A stretch of DNA of 64,000 bases, taken from NCBI GenBank assembly GCA_030583665.1, contig CP129469.1:1054001-1118000 (forward strand), given 5' to 3'. Positions 7,654 to 15,215 of this stretch are shown here, one piece after another. The position numbers were made by a program, and so were the translations under genes. This DNA comes from Candidatus Jettenia sp. AMX2. GTDB taxonomy: Bacteria > Planctomycetota > Brocadiia > Brocadiales > Brocadiaceae. Position 1 is the first letter of the stretch, and the number at the start of each line of letters is the position of its first letter. A model generated the notes under the pieces. It was not told where the DNA came from. It saw only the letters and a list, made by a program, of their open reading frames with translations, and made no database searches.

Positions 7654-8829
7654 ATGGACCCACTAAACCCAATACCATACAGTCGCCAGTACATTACAGA
7701 TGAAGATATTCAGGCGGTAATAACGACCTTAAAATCTGATTACTTAACCCAGGGGCCAAAAGTCAGGGAATTTGAAGATGCCTTTGCCCGGTATGTGGGC
7801 AGCAAGTATGCAGTGGCTGTATCTAATGGTACGGCAGCACTTCATCTGAGTGCCCTTGCATTAGGGGTGAAGAAAGGTGACAGGATCATAACCACCCCAA
7901 TTACCTTCGCAGCCTCGGCCAATTGTGTATGTTATTGCGGGGGAGATGTGGTCTTTGCCGATATCGACCCTGAAACATGGCTACTCGATATCCATGAAGT
8001 GAGAAAGCTTTTAAAAAGTGCACCTAAAGGGACGTATCAGGGCATCATTCCGGTAGATTTTACAGGAAGACCGGTTAACCTCGAAGCATTCAGAAAACTG
8101 GCTGATGAATATGGACTATGGATCATTGAAGATGCGTGCCATGCACCAGGTGGTTACTTTATTGATTCGGAAGGAAACAAACAATTATGTGGAAACGGTC
8201 AGTTTGCCGAATTGGCAATCTTTTCTTTTCACCCGGTAAAACATATTGCAACGGGCGAAGGTGGTATGATTACAACAAATGATGAGAAGCTATACAAAAA
8301 ACTGATAATGCTTCGTACACACGGCATAATCAAAGATCCTGATTTAATGTATGAAAACCACGGTGGTTGGTATTACGAAATGCACGAATTGGGTTTTAAT
8401 TATCGTATCACTGATTTCCAGGCAGCCCTTGGTTTAAGCCAACTTAAACGTGCAAACGAGGGGTTGAAACGTCGTCAAGCCATTGCCAGGCGCTACGACG
8501 AAGCCTTTCAAAACCATCCTAAGATTCATAGCCAGTTGAATGAATTGAAAAAGGATACTAGCGGACACGCTTATCATCTGTATGTTATCCAAACAAATGA
8601 CCGCCGGGGCTTATATAACTGCTTGCGGACAAATAATATATTTACACAGGTACATTACATTCCTGTTCATACTTTGCCATATTATAGAAGGCTTGGGTGG
8701 AAGCACGGAGATATGCCTAATGCCGAAACTTATTATCAAAAGTGCATCAGCCTGCCGATGTTTCCTGCATTGACTGAAGATGAGCAGGAGTATGTTATCA
8801 AAGTTATAAAAGAGTATCTAAGTGAATAA
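7654..8829 (+). CDS. pseC: UDP-4-amino-4,6-dideoxy-N-acetyl-beta-L-altrosamine transaminase
   Basis: A PLP-dependent DegT/DnrJ/EryC1-type aminotransferase of 391 residues, second step of pseudaminic acid synthesis (EC 2.6.1.92). The PLP lysine is Lys196 in SFHPVKHIATGEGG. Asp160 in IIEDACHA contacts the pyridine nitrogen. The N-terminal IPYSRQYI and SDYLTQGP are typical of PseC. The frame runs back into the intron. The ATG at 7654 fits the family start. If the intron splices, a longer start at 5753 becomes possible. Its end overlaps pseF by eight bases. Confidence 0.93.
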   Translation: MDPLNPIPYSRQYITDEDIQAVITTLKSDYLTQGPKVREFEDAFARYVGSKYAVAVSNGTAALHLSALALGVKKGDRIITTPITFAASANCVCYCGGDVVFADIDPETWLLDIHEVRKLLKSAPKGTYQGIIPVDFTGRPVNLEAFRKLADEYGLWIIEDACHAPGGYFIDSEGNKQLCGNGQFAELAIFSFHPVKHIATGEGGMITTNDEKLYKKLIMLRTHGIIKDPDLMYENHGGWYYEMHELGFNYRITDFQAALGLSQLKRANEGLKRRQAIARRYDEAFQNHPKIHSQLNELKKDTSGHAYHLYVIQTNDRRGLYNCLRTNNIFTQVHYIPVHTLPYYRRLGWKHGDMPNAETYYQKCISLPMFPALTEDEQEYVIKVIKEYLSE

Positions 8830-9505
8830 TCTGGCCATTATACCAGCAAGAGGAGGAAGTAAGCGTATACCAAGAAAAAATATTAAAGATTTTCTTGGAA
8901 AGCCAATCATTGCCTATTCAATTGAAATTGCTTTAAAATCTGGGCTTTTTGGAGAGGTAATGGTTTCAACTGATGATAAGGAAATTGCAATGATAGCTGA
9001 AAAATTCGGCGCAAGAGTTCCATTTTACCGTTCTGACCAAACTGCAAACGATTATGCCACACTTGCCGATGTTATAGATGAAGTAAAGGTACAGTACCTG
9101 TATTTAGGCCATAGCTTCGAAAATATGTGCTGTATCTTACCTACTGCACCGCTCATAACTTTAGAAAATCTCAGAAAAGGGCTTGAGATGCTTCATTTTA
9201 ACAAAGATGCAGATTCAGTTTGGCCAATCGTACGTTTTTCATATCCTATTCAAAGATCATTAAAATTGCAGAATGGACGAATCGAAATGTATCACCCTGA
9301 ATATTATAATACTCGATCACAAGACCTGGAACCAGCGTTTCATGATGCCGGACAATTTTATTGGATGAAGTTTCATTCAAACCTGTGTGACCAAAATCGC
9401 TTAGGACTTGAAATCAAGGAAATAGAATGTCAGGATATTGATTCAATTGAAGATTGGAATATAGCTGAGTTGAAGTATAAAGCCTTAACTGGATTCCTAA
9501 AATGA
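8822..9505 (+). CDS. pseF: Pseudaminic acid cytidylyltransferase
   Basis: A 227-residue CMP-sugar synthase that activates pseudaminic acid with CTP (EC 2.7.7.81). The CTP-binding signature IIPARGGSKRIPRKN is at residues 6-20, followed by the family blocks VMVSTDDKEIA and ILPTAPLI. GTG at 8822 is the start, overlapping the end of pseC, so the two are translationally coupled. Sialic acid CMP synthases share the fold, but the pse neighbourhood decides the substrate. Confidence 0.92.
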   Translation: MNNLAIIPARGGSKRIPRKNIKDFLGKPIIAYSIEIALKSGLFGEVMVSTDDKEIAMIAEKFGARVPFYRSDQTANDYATLADVIDEVKVQYLYLGHSFENMCCILPTAPLITLENLRKGLEMLHFNKDADSVWPIVRFSYPIQRSLKLQNGRIEMYHPEYYNTRSQDLEPAFHDAGQFYWMKFHSNLCDQNRLGLEIKEIECQDIDSIEDWNIAELKYKALTGFLK

Positions 9506-9650
9506 GAAATACATATCACTTGGATGCTGGTTTAACTGTTGGTTGTTGGAATTTGACTAAGAATTTAAGGAAATGTGCAGCTTCCATTATGGCGGATAGT
9601 AATACTTCGTGTGAATTAGCTTTTCTAAGAATTACAAATGGAGTAATGTA

Positions 9651-10273
9651 ATGAACCAAAATAATTATTTTACAGAACAGGAAGCATTTTGGGCTGGTGA
9701 GTTCGGTGATGATTACATAGGGCGCAACAAAGGGGAAAATCAAGTTGCCTCCAATATTATGTTTTTTTCGAAAATACTTCTCCGTATTGGTTCAATCGAA
9801 TCGGCTATAGAATTTGGTGCCAATATAGGGTTAAATCTTTTAGCCATGAAACAATTGCTTCCGTCAGCAAAATTTGCAGCGATAGAGATCAATGATAAGG
9901 CCGCCAGGGAACTAAAGCATATACAAGGGGTGGATGTTTATCAGGATTCAATTCTGAATTTTACCCCTGCCAAAAAATATGAGCTTGTTCTTGCAAAGGG
10001 AGTCTTAATTCATATAGCTCCAGACCGATTAATAGATGTATATGAACGACTCTATCAGGCTTCCAGCAAATTCATTTTACTGGCTGAGTACTATATAATC
10101 CAACGCCTGTTGAAGTTCCGTATCGTGGTCATAAAGAGAAGCTTTTCAAACGTGACTTTGCGGGGGAAATGTTGGATCGGTTTCCTCAACTTCGATTACT
10201 GGACTATGGTTTTGTCTATCATAGAGATTCTTTCCCTCAAGACGATATTACCTGGTTTCTCATGGAAAAATAA
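9651..10273 (+). pseudogene. Pseudaminic-acid-associated SAM methyltransferase, frameshifted
   Basis: The first 148 residues form a class I methyltransferase: EQEAFWAGEFGDDYIGRN, the SAM-binding AIEFGANIGLNL, and acidic AAIEINDKAA. This is the small methylase often encoded in Pse clusters. After LLAEYY an extra AT in a TATATAAT run (10092-10099) shifts the frame. Read with the shift, the proper C-terminus appears: NPTPVEVPYRGHKEKLFKRD through DDITWFLMEK to the TAA at 10271, giving 206 residues. As written, the frame instead runs on to 10307 with nonsense. It could be inactivated, slipping, or a sequencing error. Confidence 0.75.
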
Positions 10274-10284
10274 TACATATATAA

Positions 10285-12486
10285 ATGAACATTGCCATTC
10301 GTGTTGATGCATCTTTCCAAATAGGCACCGGCCATGTTATGCGCTGTCTGACTCTGGCTCATGAGTTACGCAGGAAAGGTGTGCAGGTACTTTTTATTTG
10401 CCGGGAGCATCCAGGCCATTTATGTGAAATGATTGCCTCCTGTGGATTTAAAGTTGCCCGGCTTGGGTTTAATCTTCATAATTATGGTGAAGAGAGATTG
10501 AAAAACAGTAGATGTGAAAAAGGACAAGATTTGTTAACTCATAGCGGATGGCTAGGCGTGGATCAGGATGTTGATGTCCGGCAAACAACGGATGCCTTAC
10601 AAGAAAACCCGTCCTGGGATTGGTTGATAGTAGATCATTATGCTCTTGATGTTCTTTGGGAATCTTCAATGCAGAAGGTGGCAAAAAAAATCATGGTCAT
10701 GGATGATCTGGCTGATCGTGTTCATGATTGTGATATATTGTTAGACCAGAACTACTTTGAAGAACCGGAAAAGCGGTATAAGGGCCTGTTGCCAGATGAT
10801 TGTGAGACATTTTTGGGTCCCAAATATGCTCTAATCAGGCCTGAATTTCGGCTGGCCAGGCGATTTACCTGCATGCGTGGTAATGGAATAGCAAGGATTC
10901 TGGTCTATTTCGGTGGTAACGACCCGGTCAATCTGAGCGGGATGACTCTGGATGCCCTAGATACGCCTGAGCTTCGGCATTTGTTAGTAGACGTGGTTTT
11001 AGGGTCAAACAATCCACACCTGGAAGAAATAAAAAAACAGGCAAAAAAGCGCCCTGGTACAAGGTTGCATGTTCAACCAAATAGTTTTGTCGAATTGCTC
11101 CTGAGGGCTGATTTATGTATAGGAGCAGGAGGGACAACTACCTGGGAAAGATTATGTCTTGGCTTGCCGGGTATTGTGATTACTATAGCAATAAACCAGG
11201 AGGGTTTTACAGCAGAACTGGATAAAGCAGGGTATGTAACCTGGCTTGGCCGGAAGGAGGATGTTAATACCCGTGATATTCAGACTGCTGTGCTGCGGGA
11301 AATTAAAAAGGTGCAGGAAAACACCTTTTCCCTTACACCCAATCCGGTGGATGGTTTTGGCGCTTTACGTGTTGCGGAAAGGCTTATTGCTTCTCCAGAG
11401 CAAACGCTTACTTTGCGTAAGGCTACTATAGATGATATGGAATTGTTTTTCTTTTGGGTTAATGATCCGTTGACCAGGAAAAATTCTTTCCGGCAAGAAC
11501 CCATAACATGGAATGAACATGTGTCCTGGTTCGAAAACAAGCTGAATTCCTGCCAGACAAACATGTGGGTTTTACAAACGCCACAGGGGTTGCCTGTGGG
11601 ACAAATACGTTTTGATAGAGAAGGTGAAAAAGCGGACATTGATTACAGCCTGGACCCAATGGTTCGCGGACGTGGTTGGGGGAATACCTTACTGGAATTG
11701 GGACTCGTGGAGTTCAAGTCAGTTCATAGAGATATTGCCTTGCAAGGCAGGGTGAAGTCAGATAATTTACCCTCCAGGCGTGTTTTTCAGCGCTTGAATT
11801 TTATTGAAGAAAATAAGGGGGGGGGTAAGCGTTTTTCACTCGCCGTACTTTCCGACTGTAACAGTTGGATAAATACATATATTCCATCGCTGCTTGCTGA
11901 TTGGCTGCATCAGGGGCACTCTGTCTTGTGGGTGCATCGTTCATACGAACTGGTTCCGGGAGATTTCTGTTTTCTGCTCGGATGTGGTCAATTAGTACCC
12001 TCAAAAATCAGGGCAATGTTCAGGCATAATTTGGTGGTTCATGAAAGCGATCTACCACGGGGTAAAGGTTGGTCCCCTATGACATGGCAAATACTTGAGG
12101 GTAAAGATAAAATTCCGGTAAGTTTGATTGAGGCAATGGAAAAAGTGGACAGCGGTGATATTTATATTCAGGAGTATATCGAATTTGCTGGTCAAGAACT
12201 GGTGGAAGAGTTGAGGCAAAAGCAGGCAAAGACAACTGTTGATTTATGCAAGAGGTTTGTGGACGGTTATCCAGAGAAAGTCATGCAGGGGCGTCAGCAA
12301 AAAGGACCGGAAAGCTTTTATCCGAGGCGAACCCCTGCTGACAGCCGTATTGATCCGGATAAAACTATCTGTGAGCAATTCAATCTGCTTCGGGTCGTTG
12401 ATAACAAGCGATATCCGGCCTTTTTTGAATTAAACGGACAGAGGTATATACTGAAGATTGAAAAGATGACTAAACCAACGGAGTAA
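10285..12486 (+). CDS. pseG: PseG hydrolase - GNAT acetyltransferase - formyltransferase fusion
   Basis: A 733-residue three-domain protein. Residues 1-370 are PseG, the hydrolase that removes UDP from UDP-2,4-diacetamido-trideoxy-altropyranose (EC 3.6.1.57); GTGH (14-17) holds the expected catalytic His17, and GAGGTTTWE (280-288) is the nucleotide-binding loop. Residues about 373-508 are a GNAT domain (RGRGWGNTLLE), likely the PseH N-acetyltransferase step. Residues about 516-727 are a formyltransferase-like domain with HESDLPRGKG (from His586) and Asp622 in KVDSGDIY. A G9 tract encodes residues 511-514, exactly between the second and third domains. The starts are well placed for pse operon expression. 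Confidence 0.88.
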   Translation: MNIAIRVDASFQIGTGHVMRCLTLAHELRRKGVQVLFICREHPGHLCEMIASCGFKVARLGFNLHNYGEERLKNSRCEKGQDLLTHSGWLGVDQDVDVRQTTDALQENPSWDWLIVDHYALDVLWESSMQKVAKKIMVMDDLADRVHDCDILLDQNYFEEPEKRYKGLLPDDCETFLGPKYALIRPEFRLARRFTCMRGNGIARILVYFGGNDPVNLSGMTLDALDTPELRHLLVDVVLGSNNPHLEEIKKQAKKRPGTRLHVQPNSFVELLLRADLCIGAGGTTTWERLCLGLPGIVITIAINQEGFTAELDKAGYVTWLGRKEDVNTRDIQTAVLREIKKVQENTFSLTPNPVDGFGALRVAERLIASPEQTLTLRKATIDDMELFFFWVNDPLTRKNSFRQEPITWNEHVSWFENKLNSCQTNMWVLQTPQGLPVGQIRFDREGEKADIDYSLDPMVRGRGWGNTLLELGLVEFKSVHRDIALQGRVKSDNLPSRRVFQRLNFIEENKGGGKRFSLAVLSDCNSWINTYIPSLLADWLHQGHSVLWVHRSYELVPGDFCFLLGCGQLVPSKIRAMFRHNLVVHESDLPRGKGWSPMTWQILEGKDKIPVSLIEAMEKVDSGDIYIQEYIEFAGQELVEELRQKQAKTTVDLCKRFVDGYPEKVMQGRQQKGPESFYPRRTPADSRIDPDKTICEQFNLLRVVDNKRYPAFFELNGQRYILKIEKMTKPTE
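11817..11825 (+). repeat. Poly-G tract (G9) at a domain junction
   Basis: Nine consecutive G inside the pseG fusion, read AAG GGG GGG GGT AAG. With ten G the next codon is TAA, ending the protein after the GNAT domain. With eight G the frame stops about 18 codons on. The position between domains, with TAA directly after the tract, resembles a contingency locus. Confidence 0.8.
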
Positions 12487-12489
12487 ATA

Positions 12490-12686
12490 CCCACGGAACA
12501 CACGGAATTACACGGAAATAAAAAAAAGATTTCGTTTAAAATAGGGGCAAATTTTGCTTGCGTGTATCTTCCCAAAATCGTCTTAAATAAAAGCAATAAA
12601 AATCCTCGTGTGTTAGATTTATTTTGATGAAAAATATTTTTGTTCTGTATCTTTTCCCTTCCGTGTAATTCCGTGTCTTCCGTGGG
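12490..12686. repeat. Left 197-bp flank of GxxExxY cassette
   Basis: Begins CCCACGGAACACACGGAA and ends TTCCGTGTCTTCCGTGGG, so its ends are inverted copies. The inner part (TTCGTTTAAAATA, CCCAAAATCGTCTTAAATAA, AGCAATAAAAATCC) recurs in the same order at 13092-13288. The two copies flank the gene at 12717 as direct repeats. Confidence 0.8.
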
Positions 12687-12716
12687 CATATCCGTGTTTT
12701 TACGTGGGCAAATAAT

Positions 12717-13085
12717 ATGCTTTACGAAGAACTGACCTATAATATCCAGGGGGCCTGTTTCGAGGTATACAAAACAATGGGCTGTGGTTTTTTGGAATCG
12801 GTTTATCAGGAATGCATGGAAATAGAATTTGCTGAACGGGGAATACCATTTGAAGCGCAAAAGGAGCTTAAGTTGGTATATAAAGAAAGGCAGTTGAAGC
12901 AGCGTTATGTGCCGGATTTTATTTGTTACGACAAGATCATTGTGGAATTAAAAGCAGTTAGCAAACTTGGAGATGAACACAAGGTCCAGACGCTGAACTA
13001 TTTGTACGCAACCGGACAGCGGTTGGGGTTACTGATCAATTTCGGGTGTTACCCAAAACTTGAATATAAGCGGATGATTGTTTAA
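12717..13085 (+). CDS. GxxExxY protein
   Basis: A 122-residue PD-(D/E)XK-like protein of the GxxExxY family. The naming motif is GFLESVYQECMEIEF (about residues 23-37). The nuclease-like core is YVPDFICYDKIIVELKAVSK (about 62-81), with Asp and the E-x-K pair, followed by QTLNYLYATGQRLGLLINFG. The function is unproven. The nuclease fold suggests nucleic-acid processing. It interrupts the pse operon and is bounded by two 197-bp direct repeats with palindromic ends, so it behaves like cargo of a mobile cassette. A second, broken member is at 42593-42973. Confidence 0.88.
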   Translation: MLYEELTYNIQGACFEVYKTMGCGFLESVYQECMEIEFAERGIPFEAQKELKLVYKERQLKQRYVPDFICYDKIIVELKAVSKLGDEHKVQTLNYLYATGQRLGLLINFGCYPKLEYKRMIV

Positions 13086-13091
13086 TTTTAG

Positions 13092-13288
13092 CCCACGGAA
13101 TACACGGAAATACACGGAAAAAAGGTTTCGTTTAAAATATGGATAAATTTTGCTTGTCTGTGTTATCCCAAAATCGTCTTAAATAAAAGCAATAAAAATC
13201 CACCTAAATTAAGTTTATAAGTTTATTTTAATGAAAAAAGTTTTTTTAAAATATTTTTCCTTCCGTGTATTTCCGTGTGTTCCGTGGG
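13092..13288. repeat. Right 197-bp flank of GxxExxY cassette
   Basis: Same length and block order as 12490-12686: CCCACGGAATACACGGAA start, TTCGTTTAAAATATGG, CCCAAAATCGTCTTAAATAA, and TTCCGTGTGTTCCGTGGG end. It lies 29 bases before the deacetylase gene, so it may also supply or block its transcription. Confidence 0.8.
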
Positions 13289-13317
13289 CATAAATAACGT
13301 GGTCATAAATAAATTTA

Positions 13318-14025
13318 ATGAACGATACAGTATTAATTATAGCCGCTCATCCGGACGATGAAGTCCTGGGATGCGGTGGTACTATAGCCTGGCATGCTGC
13401 CCGGGGTGACGATGTTCATATCCTTATCATGGCGGAGGGTATCACCAGCCGGGATCAGGCGCGCGATGTAACAGCCAGGAAGGATGACCTGTCTGCGCTG
13501 GCAGCAACTGCTCAAAAGACCGGCCTTTTTCTTGGCGCAAAGACCGTTGAACTGCTTGCTTTTCCGGACAATCGTATGGATACTATGCCTCTTCTGGATG
13601 TGATCAAAGGGGTGGAAACACGCCTGGAACAGATAATGCCTTCTCTTGTTTACACGCATCACCTTGGGGACTTAAACATTGACCATCAGATCACCCATCG
13701 GGCTGTAACCACTGCCTGTCGTCCTTACCCCGGACAAACGGTAAAGACGCTTTTGTTTTTCGAGGTTCTCTCCAGTACGGACTGGCAGATTGCGAGTCCG
13801 GCAACAGTGTTTGTCCCCAACTGGTTTGTGGACATATCGCGTTCTCATAATGGGATCACGTTTCTGGAAAAAAAGCTTCAGGCATTGGAAATGTATACAG
13901 ATGAAATGCATTCTTTCCCTCACGCAAGGTCTCTGGAAGCGGTCAAAAGTCTGGCCCGTATGCGCGGAGCAAGTGTTGGTGTGGAAGCAGCGGAGGGTTT
14001 TATGGTTGGAAGGTGTATTAGATGA
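13318..14025 (+). CDS. PIG-L (LmbE-like) family N-deacetylase
   Basis: A 235-residue zinc-dependent deacetylase. The metal motif AHPDDE gives His11, Asp13 and Asp14; the third ligand is likely His123 in GDLNIDHQ. Members remove N-acetyl groups from amino sugars or precursors. It overlaps the next gene, a formyltransferase, by four bases (ATGA), which suggests sequential action: remove an acetyl group from the nonulosonate or its precursor, then add a formyl group. The start ATG follows the right-hand 197-bp repeat. The substrate is inferred from context. Confidence 0.88.
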   Translation: MNDTVLIIAAHPDDEVLGCGGTIAWHAARGDDVHILIMAEGITSRDQARDVTARKDDLSALAATAQKTGLFLGAKTVELLAFPDNRMDTMPLLDVIKGVETRLEQIMPSLVYTHHLGDLNIDHQITHRAVTTACRPYPGQTVKTLLFFEVLSSTDWQIASPATVFVPNWFVDISRSHNGITFLEKKLQALEMYTDEMHSFPHARSLEAVKSLARMRGASVGVEAAEGFMVGRCIR

Positions 14026-14726
14026 ATTATATTTTAGCAACGTCACGTCCCTGGAACGAAATTATGGCTCAAAGGCTGGCGGAGAAAACCGGGCATGCGT
14101 TTCATCTTGTTACCAGGAAAAACGATTTAACTTTGGATAAGTTGCAAAAGCTTAAGCCTCGTTATGTATTTTTTCCGCACTGGTCTTATATTGTACCGGA
14201 AGAGATTTTCAATTCATTTGAATGCATTATTTTTCATATGACCGACTTGCCTTATGGCCGTGGCGGCAGCCCCTTGCAAAATCTCATTATAAGGGGACAT
14301 AAAGAGACCAAGATCTCCGCTTTGCGTTGCGTTCAGGAGGTGGATGCAGGGCCGGTTTATCTTAAATGTCATTTATGTCTTGAAGGGGCTGCTTCGGAAA
14401 TTTTTCTGCGTGCGGCAGGAATCATCGAGGATATGATCGTTGAAATGATACAAAACGAACCAATTCCCAAAATCCAGACGGGAGAGCCGGTTTTTTTTAA
14501 GCGCCGGCGGCCGGAAGAGAGCGATGTAAGTAAGGCGTCTGTTCAAAACCTGAACGATTTTTTCGATTTTATCCGCATGCTTGATGCCGAAGGTTATCCA
14601 CGTGCATACCTCGATGTGCACGGCCACCGCCTGGAATTATCCAGGGTACAGATGGAGCAAGATAAGTTGGTGGGGACTTTTGTTATTTACAAAAACCCGG
14701 ATATTCCTGTAAATAGGGGGGGGTAA
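14022..14726 (+). CDS. Formyltransferase-family protein (sugar N-formyltransferase)
   Basis: A 234-residue protein with the formyltransferase fold. The FHMTDLPYGRGGSPLQN motif (from Phe71) aligns with the NxHxSxLPxxRG loop of ArnA/Fmt-type enzymes; His72 and Asp108 (QEVDAGPVYL) are in place. The triad Asn is replaced by a hydrophobic residue. Translationally coupled to the PIG-L deacetylase. It ends VNRGG at a G8 tract followed by TAA. One more G would open the frame into the GNAT domain encoded downstream, mirroring the fusion at 10285. The likely job is N-formylation of a pseudaminic acid intermediate. Confidence 0.82.
   Translation: MNYILATSRPWNEIMAQRLAEKTGHAFHLVTRKNDLTLDKLQKLKPRYVFFPHWSYIVPEEIFNSFECIIFHMTDLPYGRGGSPLQNLIIRGHKETKISALRCVQEVDAGPVYLKCHLCLEGAASEIFLRAAGIIEDMIVEMIQNEPIPKIQTGEPVFFKRRRPEESDVSKASVQNLNDFFDFIRMLDAEGYPRAYLDVHGHRLELSRVQMEQDKLVGTFVIYKNPDIPVNRGG
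14716..14723 (+). repeat. Poly-G tract (G8) at the end of the formyltransferase gene
   Basis: Eight G followed directly by the TAA stop. With nine G the frame runs on as GVKTLLERCFPKPPRDVYER into the GNAT frame, with no stop before 15083. With seven G it stops after a few codons. The layout matches the G9 tract at 11817. Confidence 0.8.
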
Positions 14727-14779
14727 AGACACTCCTTGAAAGGTGTTTTCCTAAACCACCGCGTGATGTATATGAACGA

Positions 14780-15085
14780 ATGGTTAAGTATTACAAACCC
14801 GGTGATCCTTTTTATACTATGGAGCATGAGGAAAGAATTGTAGGTATGGTTTACTGTTCTCGTTACAGCAAAGGGGGAAATCTGGAAAATCTGGCAATAG
14901 ATCCGGACTACAGAGGATTAGGACTGTCAAAATACTTACTCGATGTTTTTTTGCTGGATAACCCTGGAGTTATAACCCTTACAACTCGCTCCCCCGGCCT
15001 TTTTATGAAACATGGCTTTCAAAGTGGCGGGTTGCTTCGGGACGGCTCAACGTTTATGTATTATACAGGGCATAAAAATTGGTGA
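14780..15085 (+). CDS. GNAT acetyltransferase domain, possibly phase-separated
   Basis: A 101-residue GNAT domain with the acetyl-CoA-binding stretch LENLAIDPDYRGLGLSKYLL (about residues 35-54). The ATG at 14780 lacks a good ribosome-binding site. The same frame is open upstream to the G8 tract and joins the formyltransferase frame if one G is added. It may therefore be translated mainly as the C-terminal domain of a formyltransferase-GNAT protein when the tract is in the on state. On its own it is shorter than typical GNAT enzymes (about 140-170 residues), which supports the fusion view. Confidence 0.7.
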   Translation: MVKYYKPGDPFYTMEHEERIVGMVYCSRYSKGGNLENLAIDPDYRGLGLSKYLLDVFLLDNPGVITLTTRSPGLFMKHGFQSGGLLRDGSTFMYYTGHKNW

Positions 15086-15089
15086 TTCG

Positions 15090-15201
15090 GTAACTTCTCA
15101 ATAAGTTGAAGATTTATATAAAAAATATTTCATACCTTTAAATCCCCTCTATCAAGAGGGGATTTAGGGGTGTGTTATTCCTCAACTTATTGAGAAGTTA
15201 C
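15090..15201. repeat. 112-bp MITE with perfect 20-bp inverted ends
   Basis: Ends are GTAACTTCTCAATAAGTTGA and its exact inverse at 15182-15201. The interior has a strong hairpin (AATCCCCTCTATCAAGAGGGG at 15143-15163). No coding capacity. It sits between the GNAT frame and pseI and could be transcribed as a hairpin within the operon. Confidence 0.8.
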
Positions 15202-15215
15202 GTGATTTTCATATT

